Source: Pseudomonas cremoricolorata (GTDB lineage: Bacteria > Pseudomonadota > Gammaproteobacteria > Pseudomonadales > Pseudomonadaceae). Taken from it: a stretch of DNA of 64,000 nt. The notes beneath the pieces were generated by a model. It was not told the DNA's origin and made no database searches. It saw only the letters and a list, made by a program, of their open reading frames with translations. The stretch covers positions 2,666,001 through 2,730,000 of the forward strand of contig NZ_CP009455.1 of assembly GCF_000759535.1 (NCBI RefSeq). Reading direction: 5' to 3'. This document shows, piece by piece, positions 1-9,937 of the stretch; within the stretch, counting starts at the first letter, position 1; each line of letters starts with the position of its first letter. The translations under genes were made by a program, and so were the position numbers.

Positions 1-1
1 G

Positions 2-577
2 GTGGTCGACATGTCGTCCGACATCCTCTCGAGGCCCATCGACGTTTCCCAGTACGGCCTGATCTATGCTGGCGCGCAGAAGAACATCGGCCCCAGCGGG
101 CTGGTGGTGGTGATCGTTCGCGAAGACCTGCTCGGCCGCGCGCGCAGCAGTTGCCCGACCATGCTCGATTACAAGGTCGCGGCTGACAACGCGTCGATGT
201 ACAACACCCCGGCCACTTACGCCTGGTACCTCTCGGGCCTGGTCTTCGAGTGGCTCAAGGAGCAGGGCGGCGTCGAGGCCATGGAGCAGCGCAACCGGGC
301 CAAGAAAGATCGCCTTTACGGCTTCATCGATACCAGCGACTTCTACAGCAACCCCATCAGCCACAATGCTCGCTCGTGGATGAACGTGCCGTTCCGCCTG
401 GCGGACGAGCGTCTCGACAAGGCCTTCCTGGCCGGTGCCGACGCCCGGGGCCTGCTCAACCTCAAGGGCCATCGCTCGGTCGGCGGCATGCGCGCCTCGA
501 TCTACAACGCCCTGGGGCTGGATGCAGTCGAAGCACTGGTGGCCTACATGGGCGAATTCGAGAAGGAGCACGGTTGA
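2..577 (+). CDS. serC: Phosphoserine aminotransferase, 3' part (5' end outside window)
   Basis: PLP-dependent aminotransferase converting 3-phosphohydroxypyruvate and glutamate to phosphoserine; it also serves pyridoxine synthesis. Only about the last 190 of the family's roughly 360 residues are visible. The motif [10 protein letters not shown] holds the PLP Schiff-base lysine (visible residue 27), and the C-terminal domain with the [11 protein letters not shown] substrate-binding stretch is intact to the stop. The stop TGA shares its last base with the ATG of pheA, so translation is probably coupled. The methionines near position 2 are internal; the true start lies upstream. The identification is secure. 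Confidence 0.96.
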   Translation: MVDMSSDILSRPIDVSQYGLIYAGAQKNIGPSGLVVVIVREDLLGRARSSCPTMLDYKVAADNASMYNTPATYAWYLSGLVFEWLKEQGGVEAMEQRNRAKKDRLYGFIDTSDFYSNPISHNARSWMNVPFRLADERLDKAFLAGADARGLLNLKGHRSVGGMRASIYNALGLDAVEALVAYMGEFEKEHG

Positions 578-1671
578 TGTCGGAACACGAGCTCAAGGCG
601 CTGCGCGTGCGCATCGACAGCCTTGATGAAAAGATCCTCGAACTGATCAGCGACCGAGCGCGCTGCGCCCAGGAAGTGGCGCGGGTCAAGACCGCCACCC
701 TGGCCGAGGGTGAACAGCCGGTGTTCTACCGACCCGAGCGTGAAGCGGCGGTACTCAAGCGCGTCATGGAGCGTAATCGTGGGCCGCTGGGTAACGAAGA
801 GATGGCGCGCTTGTTCCGCGAAATCATGTCGTCGTGCCTGGCCCTGGAAGAGCCGCTCAAGGTCGCCTATCTCGGTCCTGAGGGCACGTTCACCCAAGCC
901 GCCGCGATGAAGCACTTCGGTCACGCGGTGATCAGCCGGCCGATGGCTGCCATCGATGAAGTGTTCCGTGAGGTGGCCGCCGGTGCCGTCAACTTCGGTG
1001 TGGTGCCGGTGGAGAACTCTACCGAGGGCGCCGTCAGTCACACCCTCGACAGCTTCCTCGAGCACGACATGGTGATCTGCGGCGAGGTCGAGCTGCGCAT
1101 TCACCATCACCTGCTGGTGGGTGAAAACACCAAGACCGACAGCATCACCCGCATCTATTCCCACGCGCAGTCACTGGCGCAGTGCCGCAAGTGGCTCGAC
1201 GCGCACTACCCGAACGTCGAGCGAATTGCCGTGTCGAGCAACGCCGAGGCGGCCAAGCGGGTCAAGGGTGAGTGGAATTCGGCGGCCATCGCCGGCGAAA
1301 TGGCGGCCAGCCTGTATGGCCTGACCCATCTTGCCGAGAAGATCGAAGACCGACCGGACAACGCCACGCGCTTCCTGATGATCGGTAACCAGGAAGTGCC
1401 GCCGACCGGCGACGACAAGACCTCGATCATCGTTTCCATGAGCAACAAACCGGGTGCGCTGCATGAGCTGCTGGTGCCGTTCCACGAAAACGGTATCGAC
1501 CTCACGCGTATCGAAACCCGGCCGTCGCGCAGCGGTAAATGGACCTACGTGTTCTTCATCGATTTCGTCGGTCATCACCGCGATCCGCTGATCAAGGCCG
1601 TACTCGAGAGCATCAGGCAGGAAGCGGTGGGGCTGAAGGTGCTGGGCTCCTATCCGAAAGCGGTGCTCTAG
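577..1671 (+). CDS. pheA: P-protein: chorismate mutase / prephenate dehydratase
   Basis: Bifunctional enzyme of phenylalanine synthesis (chorismate to prephenate to phenylpyruvate), 364 aa, the usual length. An AroQ-type chorismate mutase helical domain covers about residues 1–90. The prephenate dehydratase domain covers about 95–275, with LGPEGTFTQAA, VPVENSTEG and DNATRFLMIG. A C-terminal ACT domain (about 285–360) carries KPGALHELL and LTRIETRPS, the phenylalanine-sensing elements, so feedback inhibition is expected. The ATG at 577 overlaps the serC stop; the reading frame stays open upstream inside serC, but that part is a shadow of serC in another frame. In P. aeruginosa a hisC2 gene follows pheA; here the tyrA-aroA fusion follows directly. 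Confidence 0.96.
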   Translation: MSEHELKALRVRIDSLDEKILELISDRARCAQEVARVKTATLAEGEQPVFYRPEREAAVLKRVMERNRGPLGNEEMARLFREIMSSCLALEEPLKVAYLGPEGTFTQAAAMKHFGHAVISRPMAAIDEVFREVAAGAVNFGVVPVENSTEGAVSHTLDSFLEHDMVICGEVELRIHHHLLVGENTKTDSITRIYSHAQSLAQCRKWLDAHYPNVERIAVSSNAEAAKRVKGEWNSAAIAGEMAASLYGLTHLAEKIEDRPDNATRFLMIGNQEVPPTGDDKTSIIVSMSNKPGALHELLVPFHENGIDLTRIETRPSRSGKWTYVFFIDFVGHHRDPLIKAVLESIRQEAVGLKVLGSYPKAVL

Positions 1672-1730
1672 GCTTTGGATGACGGTGGCTCGACTGGCAA
1701 CGATTGTCGTACAGAACAGGATTTCCACGC

Positions 1731-3971
1731 GTGGTTGAAGCGGTAGCAAAAGAGCCGGGCCCGATCGTCGGGCGCCTGGTGGTCGTGGGCCTGGGGCTGA
1801 TTGGTGGCTCGTTCGCCAAGGGCGTGCGCGAAAGCGGCCTGTGCCGGGAAGTGGTCGGGGTCGATCTGGATGCCGAGTCGCGGCGTCAGGCGGTGGCCCT
1901 GGGCGTGGTCGATCGGTGTGAGTCAGACCTTGTGCTGGCCTGCGTCGGCGCCGATGTGATCCAGCTGGCCGTGCCGATCCTGGCGATGGAAAAACTGCTG
2001 GCGCGGCTTGCCGAACTCGATCTCGGTCGCGCCGTCATCACTGACGTGGGCAGCGCCAAGGGCAATGTGGTCGGCGCTGCCCGCCAGGCGTTCGCCAAGG
2101 GCCTGTCGCGCTTCGTGCCGGGCCATCCGATCGCCGGTTCCGAACAAAGCGGCGTCGAGGCGTCTAATGCGGCGTTGTTTCGCCGGCACAAGGTGATTCT
2201 CACGCCCCTGGCCGAGACCGATGCAGATGCATTGCGGCTGGTCGATCGGTTGTGGCGAGCGCTGGATGCGGATGTGGAGCACATGCCGGTCGAGCGCCAC
2301 GACGAGGTGCTGGCAGCCACCAGTCACTTGCCCCACCTGTTGGCATTTGGCCTGGTCGATTCACTGGCCAAGCGCAACGAGAACCTGGAAATCTTCCGCT
2401 ACGCGGCGGGCGGTTTTCGTGACTTCACGCGGATCGCCGGTAGCGATCCGATCATGTGGCACGACATCTTCCTCGCCAATCGCGAGGCTGTCCTGCGCAC
2501 TCTGGACACTTTTCGCAGCGACCTCGACGCCTTGCGCGACGCGGTCGATGCAGGGGACGGGCACCAACTGCTGGGGGTATTCACCCGCGCCAAGGTGGCC
2601 CGCGAGCATTTCAGTAAAATCCTGGCCCGCCGGGCCTATGTGGACGCTATGAACGCCAACGACCTGATTTTCCTGGCCCAACCGGGTGGCCGCCTGTCCG
2701 GACGTATTCGCGTACCGGGCGACAAATCCATTTCCCACCGCTCGATCATGCTCGGCTCGCTGGCCGACGGTACCACCGAGGTCGAAGGTTTCCTCGAGGG
2801 CGAAGACGCGCTGGCGACCCTGCAGGCCTTCCGCGACATGGGTGTGGTCATCGAAGGCCCGCACCACGGCCGCGTGACCATCCACGGTGCCGGCCTGCAT
2901 GGCCTCAAGCAGCCACCGGGGCCGATCTACCTGGGCAACTCCGGCACCTCGATGCGCCTGTTGTCGGGCCTGCTGGCTGCGCAGCCGTTCGATGTGACCA
3001 TGACCGGTGACGCTTCGCTGTCCAAGCGCCCGATGAACCGTGTCGCCAACCCGCTGCGGGAAATGGGCGCGGTGGTCGAAACGGGCCCGGAAGGGCGTCC
3101 CCCGCTGACCATCCGTGGTGGCCAGACCCTCAAGGCACTGAACTACACCTTGCCGATGGCCAGCGCCCAGGTGAAATCCTGCCTGCTGCTCGCCGGCCTG
3201 TATGCCCAGGGCCGGACCACCGTCACTGAGCCCGCGCCCACCCGTGACCATACCGAACGCATGCTGCGCGGCTTCGGCTATGACGTGCACAGCGATGGCC
3301 CGGTGGCCTCGCTGCAGGCCGGTGGCACGCTGCGCGCCACCCGCATCGAAGTGCCGGCGGATATTTCCTCGGCAGCGTTCTTCCTGGTGGCGGCCTCCAT
3401 CGCCGAAGGTTCTGACCTGGTACTGGAGCACGTCGGTATCAACCCGACCCGCACGGGCGTCATCGATATCCTGCGCCTGATGGGCGGTGACATCACCTTG
3501 GAGAACCAGCGTGAAGTGGGTGGCGAGCCGGTCGCTGATCTGCGTGTGCGCGGCGCTCAGCTCAAAGGTATCGACATTCCCGAGCACCTCGTGCCGCTGG
3601 CCATCGACGAGTTCCCGGTACTGTTCGTCGCCGCAGCTTGCGCCCAAGGGCGCACGGTGTTGCGTGGCGCCGAAGAGCTGCGGGTCAAGGAGTCCGACCG
3701 CATCCAGGTGATGGCTGACGGTCTGATCGCGCTGGGCGTGAGCTGCCAGCCGACACCCGATGGCATCATCATCGACGGCGGCCAGATCGGCGGCGGCGAA
3801 GTGCATGGTCACGGCGATCACCGTATCGCCATGGCCTTCAGCGTGGCTTCACTGCGCGCCAGCGCGCCGATTCGCATCCATGACTGCGCCAACGTCGCCA
3901 CCTCGTTCCCCAACTTCCTGGCCCTGTGCGCCGAAGTCGGTATTCGTGTAGCAGAAGAGGGCAACCCGTGA
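1731..3971 (+). CDS. Fused prephenate dehydrogenase / EPSP synthase
   Basis: 746-residue fusion of TyrA (prephenate to 4-hydroxyphenylpyruvate) and AroA (5-enolpyruvylshikimate-3-phosphate synthase), an arrangement known from Pseudomonas. The TyrA half has the NAD-binding GLGLIGGS at residues 20–27 and [11 protein letters not shown]. The AroA half starts near residue 307 and shows GDKSISHRS and NSGTSMRLL, which bind shikimate-3-phosphate and PEP. I chose GTG 1731 because AACAGG lies 10 bases upstream and the TyrA Rossmann fold begins soon after; TTG 1704 is the longer alternative and has no visible ribosome site. The stop overlaps the cmk start. One polypeptide thus covers the shared shikimate step and the tyrosine branch. 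Confidence 0.95.
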   Translation: MVEAVAKEPGPIVGRLVVVGLGLIGGSFAKGVRESGLCREVVGVDLDAESRRQAVALGVVDRCESDLVLACVGADVIQLAVPILAMEKLLARLAELDLGRAVITDVGSAKGNVVGAARQAFAKGLSRFVPGHPIAGSEQSGVEASNAALFRRHKVILTPLAETDADALRLVDRLWRALDADVEHMPVERHDEVLAATSHLPHLLAFGLVDSLAKRNENLEIFRYAAGGFRDFTRIAGSDPIMWHDIFLANREAVLRTLDTFRSDLDALRDAVDAGDGHQLLGVFTRAKVAREHFSKILARRAYVDAMNANDLIFLAQPGGRLSGRIRVPGDKSISHRSIMLGSLADGTTEVEGFLEGEDALATLQAFRDMGVVIEGPHHGRVTIHGAGLHGLKQPPGPIYLGNSGTSMRLLSGLLAAQPFDVTMTGDASLSKRPMNRVANPLREMGAVVETGPEGRPPLTIRGGQTLKALNYTLPMASAQVKSCLLLAGLYAQGRTTVTEPAPTRDHTERMLRGFGYDVHSDGPVASLQAGGTLRATRIEVPADISSAAFFLVAASIAEGSDLVLEHVGINPTRTGVIDILRLMGGDITLENQREVGGEPVADLRVRGAQLKGIDIPEHLVPLAIDEFPVLFVAAACAQGRTVLRGAEELRVKESDRIQVMADGLIALGVSCQPTPDGIIIDGGQIGGGEVHGHGDHRIAMAFSVASLRASAPIRIHDCANVATSFPNFLALCAEVGIRVAEEGNP

Positions 3972-4654
3972 TCGTATCGGCACCTGTCATCACCATCGAT
4001 GGCCCAAGCGGCTCGGGCAAGGGCACAGTAGCCGGCCTGCTGGCTCGCGAGCTGGGTTGGAAGCTGCTGGATTCTGGCGCGCTGTACCGCTTGCTGGCCT
4101 TCGCTGCGTCCAATCATGGCGTCGACCTGACCAACGAAGAGCTGCTCACCCGGCTCGCGGCACACCTTGACGTGCAGTTCATCGCCGCGGCGCCTGGGCG
4201 TTTGCAGCAGATCATTCTCGAAGGTGAGGATGTCAGCAGCGTGATTCGTACCGAAACCGTGGCGGCTGGGGCTTCTGCGGTTGCCTCGCTGCCTGCGGTG
4301 CGCGAGGCGCTTCTGCAGCGTCAGCGCGCCTTCCGTGAAGTGCCCGGGCTGATCGCCGATGGGCGCGACATGGGCACGGTGGTATTTCCCGACGCACCCC
4401 TGAAAGTCTTCCTGACCGCCAGCGCCGAGGAGCGAGCTCGCCGCCGCTACCTGCAGTTGAAGGGCAAGAACGAAGATGTTAGTCTGTCGAGTCTGCTAGA
4501 TGAGATACGTGCACGTGATGAACGTGACACCCAGCGCGCAGTGGCCCCGCTCAAGCCGGCGGCCGATGCCATTCAGCTGGACTCCACCGAGTTGTCCATC
4601 GAGCAGGTGTTGCAACGAATCAGAAGCGAAATCGCCCTGCGCGATATCGCCTGA
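3968..4654 (+). CDS. cmk: Cytidylate kinase
   Basis: Phosphorylates CMP and dCMP using ATP; cytosolic nucleotide salvage and RNA turnover. The protein is 228 aa, normal for the long bacterial type. The P-loop GPSGSGKGT lies near the N terminus and [10 protein letters not shown] is the CMP-binding stretch. I chose GTG 3968, whose GTGA overlaps the upstream aroA stop, because the P-loop then sits about 12 residues from the start as in the family; upstream in-frame starts fall inside aroA. The cmk–rpsA order is widely conserved in Proteobacteria. Confidence 0.95.
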   Translation: MIVSAPVITIDGPSGSGKGTVAGLLARELGWKLLDSGALYRLLAFAASNHGVDLTNEELLTRLAAHLDVQFIAAAPGRLQQIILEGEDVSSVIRTETVAAGASAVASLPAVREALLQRQRAFREVPGLIADGRDMGTVVFPDAPLKVFLTASAEERARRRYLQLKGKNEDVSLSSLLDEIRARDERDTQRAVAPLKPAADAIQLDSTELSIEQVLQRIRSEIALRDIA

Positions 4655-4777
4655 TACCAGGAAAGCCGGCAGGGGCACCAGTCAATGTCCTGCCTGCTTT
4701 TCTTTATTTAAACGAAACCCACATTGTCTGGAATGTGGCGATGGGCGTCTGTTTCGCCCGAATCTACAGGAATGAAA

Positions 4778-6454
4778 ATGAGCGAAAGCTTTGCAGAACT
4801 CTTTGAAGAAAGCCTGAAAACCCTCAATCTTCAGCCGGGCGCAATCATCACCGGTATCGTTGTCGACATCGACGGCGACTGGGTTACCGTACACGCTGGT
4901 CTGAAGTCCGAGGGCGTCATCCCGCTCGAGCAGTTCTTCAACGAAGCTGGCGAGCTGACCATCAAGGTCGGTGACGAAGTTCACGTTGCGCTGGACGCGG
5001 TCGAAGACGGCTTTGGCGAAACCAAGCTGTCCCGTGAAAAAGCCAAGCGCGCCGAGTGCTGGATTGTTCTGGAAGCTGCTTTCGCTGCCGAAGAAGTGGT
5101 CAAGGGCGTTATCAACGGTAAGGTTAAAGGCGGCTTCACTGTCGACGTTAACGGCATCCGTGCGTTCCTGCCGGGCTCCCTGGTCGATGTCCGCCCAGTG
5201 CGCGACACCACCCACCTCGAAGGCAAAGAGCTGGAATTCAAGGTCATCAAGCTGGACCAGAAGCGCAACAACGTTGTCGTTTCCCGTCGCAGTGTCCTGG
5301 AAGCCGAGAACAGTGCAGAGCGCGAAGCGCTGCTGGAATCGCTGCAGGAAGGCCAACAGGTCAAAGGTATCGTCAAGAACCTCACCGACTACGGCGCCTT
5401 CGTGGACCTGGGCGGCGTCGACGGCCTGCTGCATATCACCGACATGGCCTGGAAGCGCATCAAGCATCCTTCCGAGATCGTCAACGTTGGTGACGAGATC
5501 GATGTCAAAGTCCTGAAGTACGACCGTGAGCGCAACCGCGTTTCGCTGGGTCTGAAGCAGCTGGGCGAAGATCCATGGGTCGCTATCAAGGCTCGTTACC
5601 CAGAAGGTACTCGTGTCACCGCTCGCGTTACCAACCTGACCGACTACGGCTGCTTCGCTGAGCTGGAAGAGGGCGTTGAAGGTCTGGTACACGTTTCCGA
5701 AATGGACTGGACCAACAAGAACATCCACCCGTCGAAAGTCGTTCAGGTTGGCGACGAAGTGGAAGTCATGGTTCTGGACATCGACGAAGAGCGTCGTCGT
5801 ATCTCCCTGGGCATCAAACAGTGCAAGTCCAACCCATGGGAAGACTTCTCTGGCCACTTCAACAAGGGCGACAAGATCTCCGGCACCATCAAGTCGATCA
5901 CCGATTTCGGTATCTTCATTGGTCTGGAAGGCGGCATCGACGGTCTGGTTCACCTGTCCGACATCTCCTGGAACGAAGCTGGCGAAGAAGCCGTGCGTCG
6001 CTTCAAGAAGGGCGACGAGCTGGAAACCGTCATCCTGTCGGTTGACCCAGAGCGTGAGCGCATCTCCCTGGGCATCAAGCAGATGGAAGACGATCCGTTC
6101 TCCAACTTCGTTGCTGTCAACGACAAGGGCGCTATCGTCAAAGGTATCGTCAAGGAAGTTGACGCCAAGGGCGCTATCGTCACCCTGGGCGACGACATCG
6201 AAGCTTCCCTGAAAGCCTCCGAAATCAGCCGTGACCGCGTTGAAGACGCGCGTAACGTTCTGAAAGAAGGCGAAGAGATCGAAGCCAAGATCATCAGCGT
6301 CGACCGCAAGTCCCGCGTTATCAGCCTGTCGATCAAATCGAAAGACGACGCTGAAGAGCGCGAAGCCATCCAGAGCCTGAAACAAGCTCCAGAAGCGGCT
6401 GCAGACACCACCATGGCTGCGCTGCTGCGCGAAGCAATGGCTAAGCAGAACTAA
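4778..6454 (+). CDS. rpsA: 30S ribosomal protein S1
   Basis: 558-residue S1 protein that holds mRNA on the 30S subunit during initiation. Six S1 OB-fold repeats can be followed, each with a variant of GxVxxxxxxGxFVxLGG and a closing [12 protein letters not shown] strand; repeats 3 to 6 are the most alike. ATG 4778 is chosen because AGG at 4768–4770 is 7 bases away, whereas ATG 4772 is too close to that site. The codons are strongly biased to common synonyms, as expected for a highly expressed gene. The 123-base leader after cmk may carry its own promoter, and S1 is known to autoregulate in E. coli, but I see no proof of that here. Confidence 0.97.
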   Translation: MSESFAELFEESLKTLNLQPGAIITGIVVDIDGDWVTVHAGLKSEGVIPLEQFFNEAGELTIKVGDEVHVALDAVEDGFGETKLSREKAKRAECWIVLEAAFAAEEVVKGVINGKVKGGFTVDVNGIRAFLPGSLVDVRPVRDTTHLEGKELEFKVIKLDQKRNNVVVSRRSVLEAENSAEREALLESLQEGQQVKGIVKNLTDYGAFVDLGGVDGLLHITDMAWKRIKHPSEIVNVGDEIDVKVLKYDRERNRVSLGLKQLGEDPWVAIKARYPEGTRVTARVTNLTDYGCFAELEEGVEGLVHVSEMDWTNKNIHPSKVVQVGDEVEVMVLDIDEERRRISLGIKQCKSNPWEDFSGHFNKGDKISGTIKSITDFGIFIGLEGGIDGLVHLSDISWNEAGEEAVRRFKKGDELETVILSVDPERERISLGIKQMEDDPFSNFVAVNDKGAIVKGIVKEVDAKGAIVTLGDDIEASLKASEISRDRVEDARNVLKEGEEIEAKIISVDRKSRVISLSIKSKDDAEEREAIQSLKQAPEAAADTTMAALLREAMAKQN

Positions 6455-6471
6455 GTTCTGCTTCGGTGAAA

Positions 6472-6500
6472 AAAGAGCGACTTCGGTCGCTCTTTTTTTT
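6472..6500 (+). terminator. Rho-independent terminator after rpsA
   Basis: A perfect 9-base-pair stem (AAAGAGCGA / TCGCTCTTT) closes a C(TTCG)G loop and runs into eight T residues. It begins 17 bases after the rpsA stop and separates rpsA from ihfB. Confidence 0.93.
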
Positions 6501-6697
6501 GCCTGAAATTTGACCCTTTCCCCAGGTGCGGTGACTAACCCTGAGCGCTGCGCTTGCACGCGGTGGTGAACAGCAATGATCAAAGTGTTGATCTTGAATT
6601 TTTCAGGCAAGTCAAGAACTGGTCTGTTCAAATGCTGCGGAGCGTGCTACAACCTGACTAAGCAATGATCTAGCTGCTTGATAACGAAGGGAAAAAA

Positions 6698-7000
6698 ATG
6701 ACGAAGTCGGAGCTGATCGAACGCATTGTCACCCATCAGGGGCTGCTCTCGCCCAAGGATGTGGAATTGGCAATCAAGACCATGCTTGAGCAGATGTCGC
6801 AGTGCCTAGCTACCGGTGATCGCATCGAGATCCGTGGATTTGGCAGCTTTTCTCTGCACTACCGCTCAGCGCGAGTAGGGCGTAATCCCAAGACTGGACA
6901 GTCGGTGAGCCTCGATGGCAAGTACGTGCCGCACTTCAAGCCAGGCAAGGAACTGCGTGATCGGGTCAACGAAGAAGAAGACGAAGTCACCCATGGTTGA
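6698..7000 (+). CDS. ihfB: Integration host factor subunit beta
   Basis: 100-residue DNA-bending HU/IHF-family subunit that pairs with IhfA. The N terminus [10 protein letters not shown], the [12 protein letters not shown] beta-arm base and the GRNPKTG tip identify it as IHF-beta rather than HU. GAAGGGA at 6686–6692 is a good ribosome site ahead of ATG 6698. It follows the rpsA terminator, and 6501–6697 is AT-richer than its surroundings, so it probably has its own promoter. In P. aeruginosa the O-antigen locus begins right after this gene, as here. Confidence 0.96.
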   Translation: MTKSELIERIVTHQGLLSPKDVELAIKTMLEQMSQCLATGDRIEIRGFGSFSLHYRSARVGRNPKTGQSVSLDGKYVPHFKPGKELRDRVNEEEDEVTHG

Positions 7001-7020
7001 GGCTTACAAGGAGCAGATCA

Positions 7021-7284
7021 ATGCGTAATCTCAAGCGCCTCATCGTGGCGCTGTTCGTCCTGCTATTGGCGGCCGTGGTGCTGTTTTTCGTTCTGGAAAA
7101 CCAGCAGGCGGTGTCGCTGGTGCTGTTCGGCTGGTCGGCGCCCGCGATGCCGGTTGCAGTTCCACTGCTGGGGGCGTTGCTGCTAGGCCTAGCCGTCGGT
7201 CCGCTGTTGGGGGCCTATGGCCTGCAACGTAGCAAGCGCAGAATTCGTGCCTCTGCACGACAAGCAGCGCTGAATGGTAACTGA
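7021..7284 (+). CDS. LapA-domain small membrane protein (DUF1049)
   Basis: 87-residue protein with two hydrophobic segments (about residues 6–28 and 40–62) joined by a short linker with the ENQQAVSLVLFG motif typical of lipopolysaccharide assembly protein A (LapA/YciS, DUF1049). In E. coli LapA works with LapB in controlling LPS synthesis. AAGGAG at 7008–7013 fixes ATG 7021. No lapB follows; the next gene is a metallo-beta-lactamase-fold protein. It probably shares a transcript with ihfB, 20 bases upstream. Confidence 0.82.
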   Translation: MRNLKRLIVALFVLLLAAVVLFFVLENQQAVSLVLFGWSAPAMPVAVPLLGALLLGLAVGPLLGAYGLQRSKRRIRASARQAALNGN

Positions 7285-7386
7285 AGAAAAATCCTACACC
7301 TAAAAGGGAAGCGCCTGCTTCCTTGTGCGCGGGTAGAAGTGGAGTAATACGCACTTCATTTTTTGGCCCCATGAGCGTGCGGTTGT

Positions 7387-8823
7387 ATGGAGTTCCCGAG
7401 CCTTTCTCATCATGGTGGCGTCCACGACGTCACTGGCTCATGCCATCAGCTCCATCTGAACCATGAGCACAGTCTTCTCATCGACTGCGGCCTGCTGCAG
7501 CATGTCGATGTTTCAGTGGGCGCAGAGTCCGCTCCGCTTCCTTTCGACACCTTCGCAATAGCCGCACTTGTGGTCACCCATGTGCATCTCGACCACGTCG
7601 GGCGAATTCCGGCCCTGCTGGCGGCTGGGTATCGGGGCCCGATCATCTGCAGCGAGCCGTCCGCTGCACTGTTGCCCCTGGTCCTCAAGGATGCCTACAA
7701 GCTAAGCATCAGCAGCGATCCGGCGCACGTCGACCGCTTTACCACACTTCTGAGTCAGCTCATCGTCGCGTTGCCATTCGAGCGATGGCATCGAGTGCTT
7801 GATGAGCAAGCGCTGACCTGTTCCATCCGCCTGCAGCGCGCAGGGCACCTGCTGGGGTCTGCCTATGTCGAATGTGACGTGCACTACGCCGGTGTCGAGC
7901 GAGCCTCTAGAGTGGTGTTCTCTGGAGATGTCGGCGCCCCATGCAATCCTTTGCTGCGCAGCGTTCAGCCCCCCGAGCGCGCCGACCTGCTGGTACTGGA
8001 AAGTACCTATGGCGATCGCCTGCACACAGGTCGCAGTGAGCGACAATCGCGTCTTGAGGCTGCGATCGACCGCGCGCTCGCAGACAGCGGCATCATCCTC
8101 ATTCCAGCCTTCAGCCTGGGCCGCACCCAGGAGCTGCTTTGCGAGTTGGAAGACATACTTCATCGCAAGTCGCTGCTGGGGGGAGGGGGCGGCCTGGAAG
8201 TCGATGGTTCGCTGGACTTGGCGCAATTACCGATCATTCTCGACGCCCCGCTGGCTCAGCGTTTAACCCACGTCTACAGGGAGTTGCACCCCCACTGGAA
8301 CGACCACGCGCGTGTACGCTTACGCGAAGGGCGTAATCCGCTGGATTTTCGCCAACTCGTGAGCATCGATACCCACGCTCGTCATCAGCAGGTCGTGAAC
8401 TACCTCAAAAGTACTGGTCGTCCAGCTATCGTCATAGCTGGCAATGGCATGTGCTCGGGTGGCCGAATCGTGAATTATCTCAAGGCGATGCTGGAGGATT
8501 CGCGGCATGAGGTGATGTTTGTGGGTCATCAGGTCAAAGGCACTCCCGGGGCCATGATCCAGGCCAGCGAAGGTGCCTCTGGTTTCGTACAGGTTGGCCT
8601 GGATGGTTGTATGTACGAGATACGCGCCAAGGTCATGACGTTGCCGGGGTACTCAGGACACGCAGATCAGAGTGGTTTGGTGGAGTTCGCTGGTTGTGGC
8701 GGGCAGTGGCCTGAAAAGATCGTTCTTGTGCACGGCGAAACTCCGGCCAAGCGCGCACTGAAGAACGCCTTGATCGAGCGTTGTGCTCGGGCAGGTCAGC
8801 GCACAACTGTCGTCATTCCGTAA
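7387..8823 (+). CDS. Metallo-beta-lactamase / beta-CASP protein, RNA-processing exonuclease type
   Basis: 478 residues. A metallo-beta-lactamase domain carries HVHLDH at residues 65–70 (zinc ligands), and a beta-CASP domain carries ESTYGDRLH, PAFSLGRTQEL, GMCSGGR and a C-terminal PGYSGHADQ histidine. These are the features of the CPSF73/archaeal aCPSF family of RNA endo/exonucleases, so RNA cleavage is the likely activity; the substrate is unknown. Its place between ihfB/lapA and the O-antigen genes is not explained by that activity. The start is uncertain: ATG 7387 has no clear ribosome site. No metal ligand appears to be missing. Confidence 0.82.
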   Translation: MEFPSLSHHGGVHDVTGSCHQLHLNHEHSLLIDCGLLQHVDVSVGAESAPLPFDTFAIAALVVTHVHLDHVGRIPALLAAGYRGPIICSEPSAALLPLVLKDAYKLSISSDPAHVDRFTTLLSQLIVALPFERWHRVLDEQALTCSIRLQRAGHLLGSAYVECDVHYAGVERASRVVFSGDVGAPCNPLLRSVQPPERADLLVLESTYGDRLHTGRSERQSRLEAAIDRALADSGIILIPAFSLGRTQELLCELEDILHRKSLLGGGGGLEVDGSLDLAQLPIILDAPLAQRLTHVYRELHPHWNDHARVRLREGRNPLDFRQLVSIDTHARHQQVVNYLKSTGRPAIVIAGNGMCSGGRIVNYLKAMLEDSRHEVMFVGHQVKGTPGAMIQASEGASGFVQVGLDGCMYEIRAKVMTLPGYSGHADQSGLVEFAGCGGQWPEKIVLVHGETPAKRALKNALIERCARAGQRTTVVIP

Positions 8824-8971
8824 GTGTGCTAGGTTTGCTGGCTGACCTCTTTTCGAAGCACGACGCGGTGTAGTCGCTAGTGCCAAGCCAGGGCTCAATG
8901 TCGTCATGCTTGTCGAGTCGACGGCCTGGCATGTGAATTCATCGAAGATCGACTTGCTCGGAGTCTGCTCA

Positions 8972-9937
8972 TTGGAACGAGGTTCGATACTTGTAACGGG
9001 AGGCAACGGCTTTGTGGGCAGTGCGTTGGGCCGCCAATTGAGGCTGTCGTCTTCCAAGGGCGTCAGAGTGGCAGTCCGAAAACCCCGCCAGAGCGGTGTT
9101 GGCAACGAAACTTGCGTGGGCGATATCGGCCAGTTCACCGATTGGAATGCGGCGCTCTCGGGCGTAGAGATCGTTGTCCACACTGCCGCCCGGGTGCATG
9201 TAATGAATGAAACTGCGCCCAATGCGCTCGACGCGTTCCGCCAAGTCAATGTGCTTGGGACGCTGAACCTCGCCCAGCAGGCGCAGGCGGCTGGCGTGAA
9301 AAGGTTCATCTACCTCAGTTCCATCAAGGTCAATGGTGAATCTACCGACTTGACTGGGCCGTTCGTTGCCGATGCAGTGGGTGCGCCTACCGATGCTTAT
9401 GGCCTTTCCAAGTTCGAAGCCGAACTGGCACTGTTGGACATGGCCAAGTCATCCACCATGGAACTGGTGATCATTCGTCCAACCTTGGTCTATGGTCCGG
9501 GCGTGCAGGCCAACTTCCTGACTATGATGACGTGGCTGTACAGGCGTGTGCCCCTGCCATTTGGGGCAATCGATAATCGCCGCAGCCTGGTATCGCTGGC
9601 TAACCTGATCGACCTGATCATGGTCTGCATCGACCATCCGGCCGCAGCCGGTCAAACCTTTCTGGCGAGCGACGGAGACGACGTCTCGACAACCCGACTG
9701 TTGCGCGAACTCGGTCATGCTCTGGGCCGGCCAGCACTGTTGCTGCCGGTGCCTGCGCCGCTCTTACGCACGACTGCTCGCCTCCTGGGGAAAGACGATG
9801 TAGCCCAGCGCTTGTTGGGATCCCTGCAGGTCGATATTGAAAAGAACCAGGCGCTGCTGGGCTGGATCCCACCTACCGATCTGCGTGAAGGCCTGAAATT
9901 CACTGCGCAGGCTTTCCTGGACACTCGTGACCGATGA
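8972..9937 (+). CDS. NAD(P)-dependent epimerase/reductase of nucleotide sugars, WbpV-like
   Basis: 321-residue extended short-chain dehydrogenase. ILVTGGNGFVG at the N terminus is the dinucleotide site, followed by a YGLSK catalytic pair (YxxxK). I chose TTG 8972 because GGAG at 8960–8963 sits 8 bases upstream and the Rossmann strand then starts at residue 6; the frame is open further upstream but that part is not conserved-looking. In P. aeruginosa the WbpV–WbpL–WbpM set makes and transfers the first O-antigen sugar (QuiNAc in serotype O6; related enzymes give FucNAc). The same three genes lie together here, so a 4-keto reductase or epimerase acting on UDP-4-keto-6-deoxy-GlcNAc is likely. 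It overlaps wbpL by ATGA. Confidence 0.82.
   Translation: MERGSILVTGGNGFVGSALGRQLRLSSSKGVRVAVRKPRQSGVGNETCVGDIGQFTDWNAALSGVEIVVHTAARVHVMNETAPNALDAFRQVNVLGTLNLAQQAQAAGVKRFIYLSSIKVNGESTDLTGPFVADAVGAPTDAYGLSKFEAELALLDMAKSSTMELVIIRPTLVYGPGVQANFLTMMTWLYRRVPLPFGAIDNRRSLVSLANLIDLIMVCIDHPAAAGQTFLASDGDDVSTTRLLRELGHALGRPALLLPVPAPLLRTTARLLGKDDVAQRLLGSLQVDIEKNQALLGWIPPTDLREGLKFTAQAFLDTRDR

Noticed and set aside
4682..6631. 649-residue open frame on the minus strand opposite rpsA
   Set aside because: Shadow of the strongly codon-biased rpsA gene, running through its terminator; no family motif.
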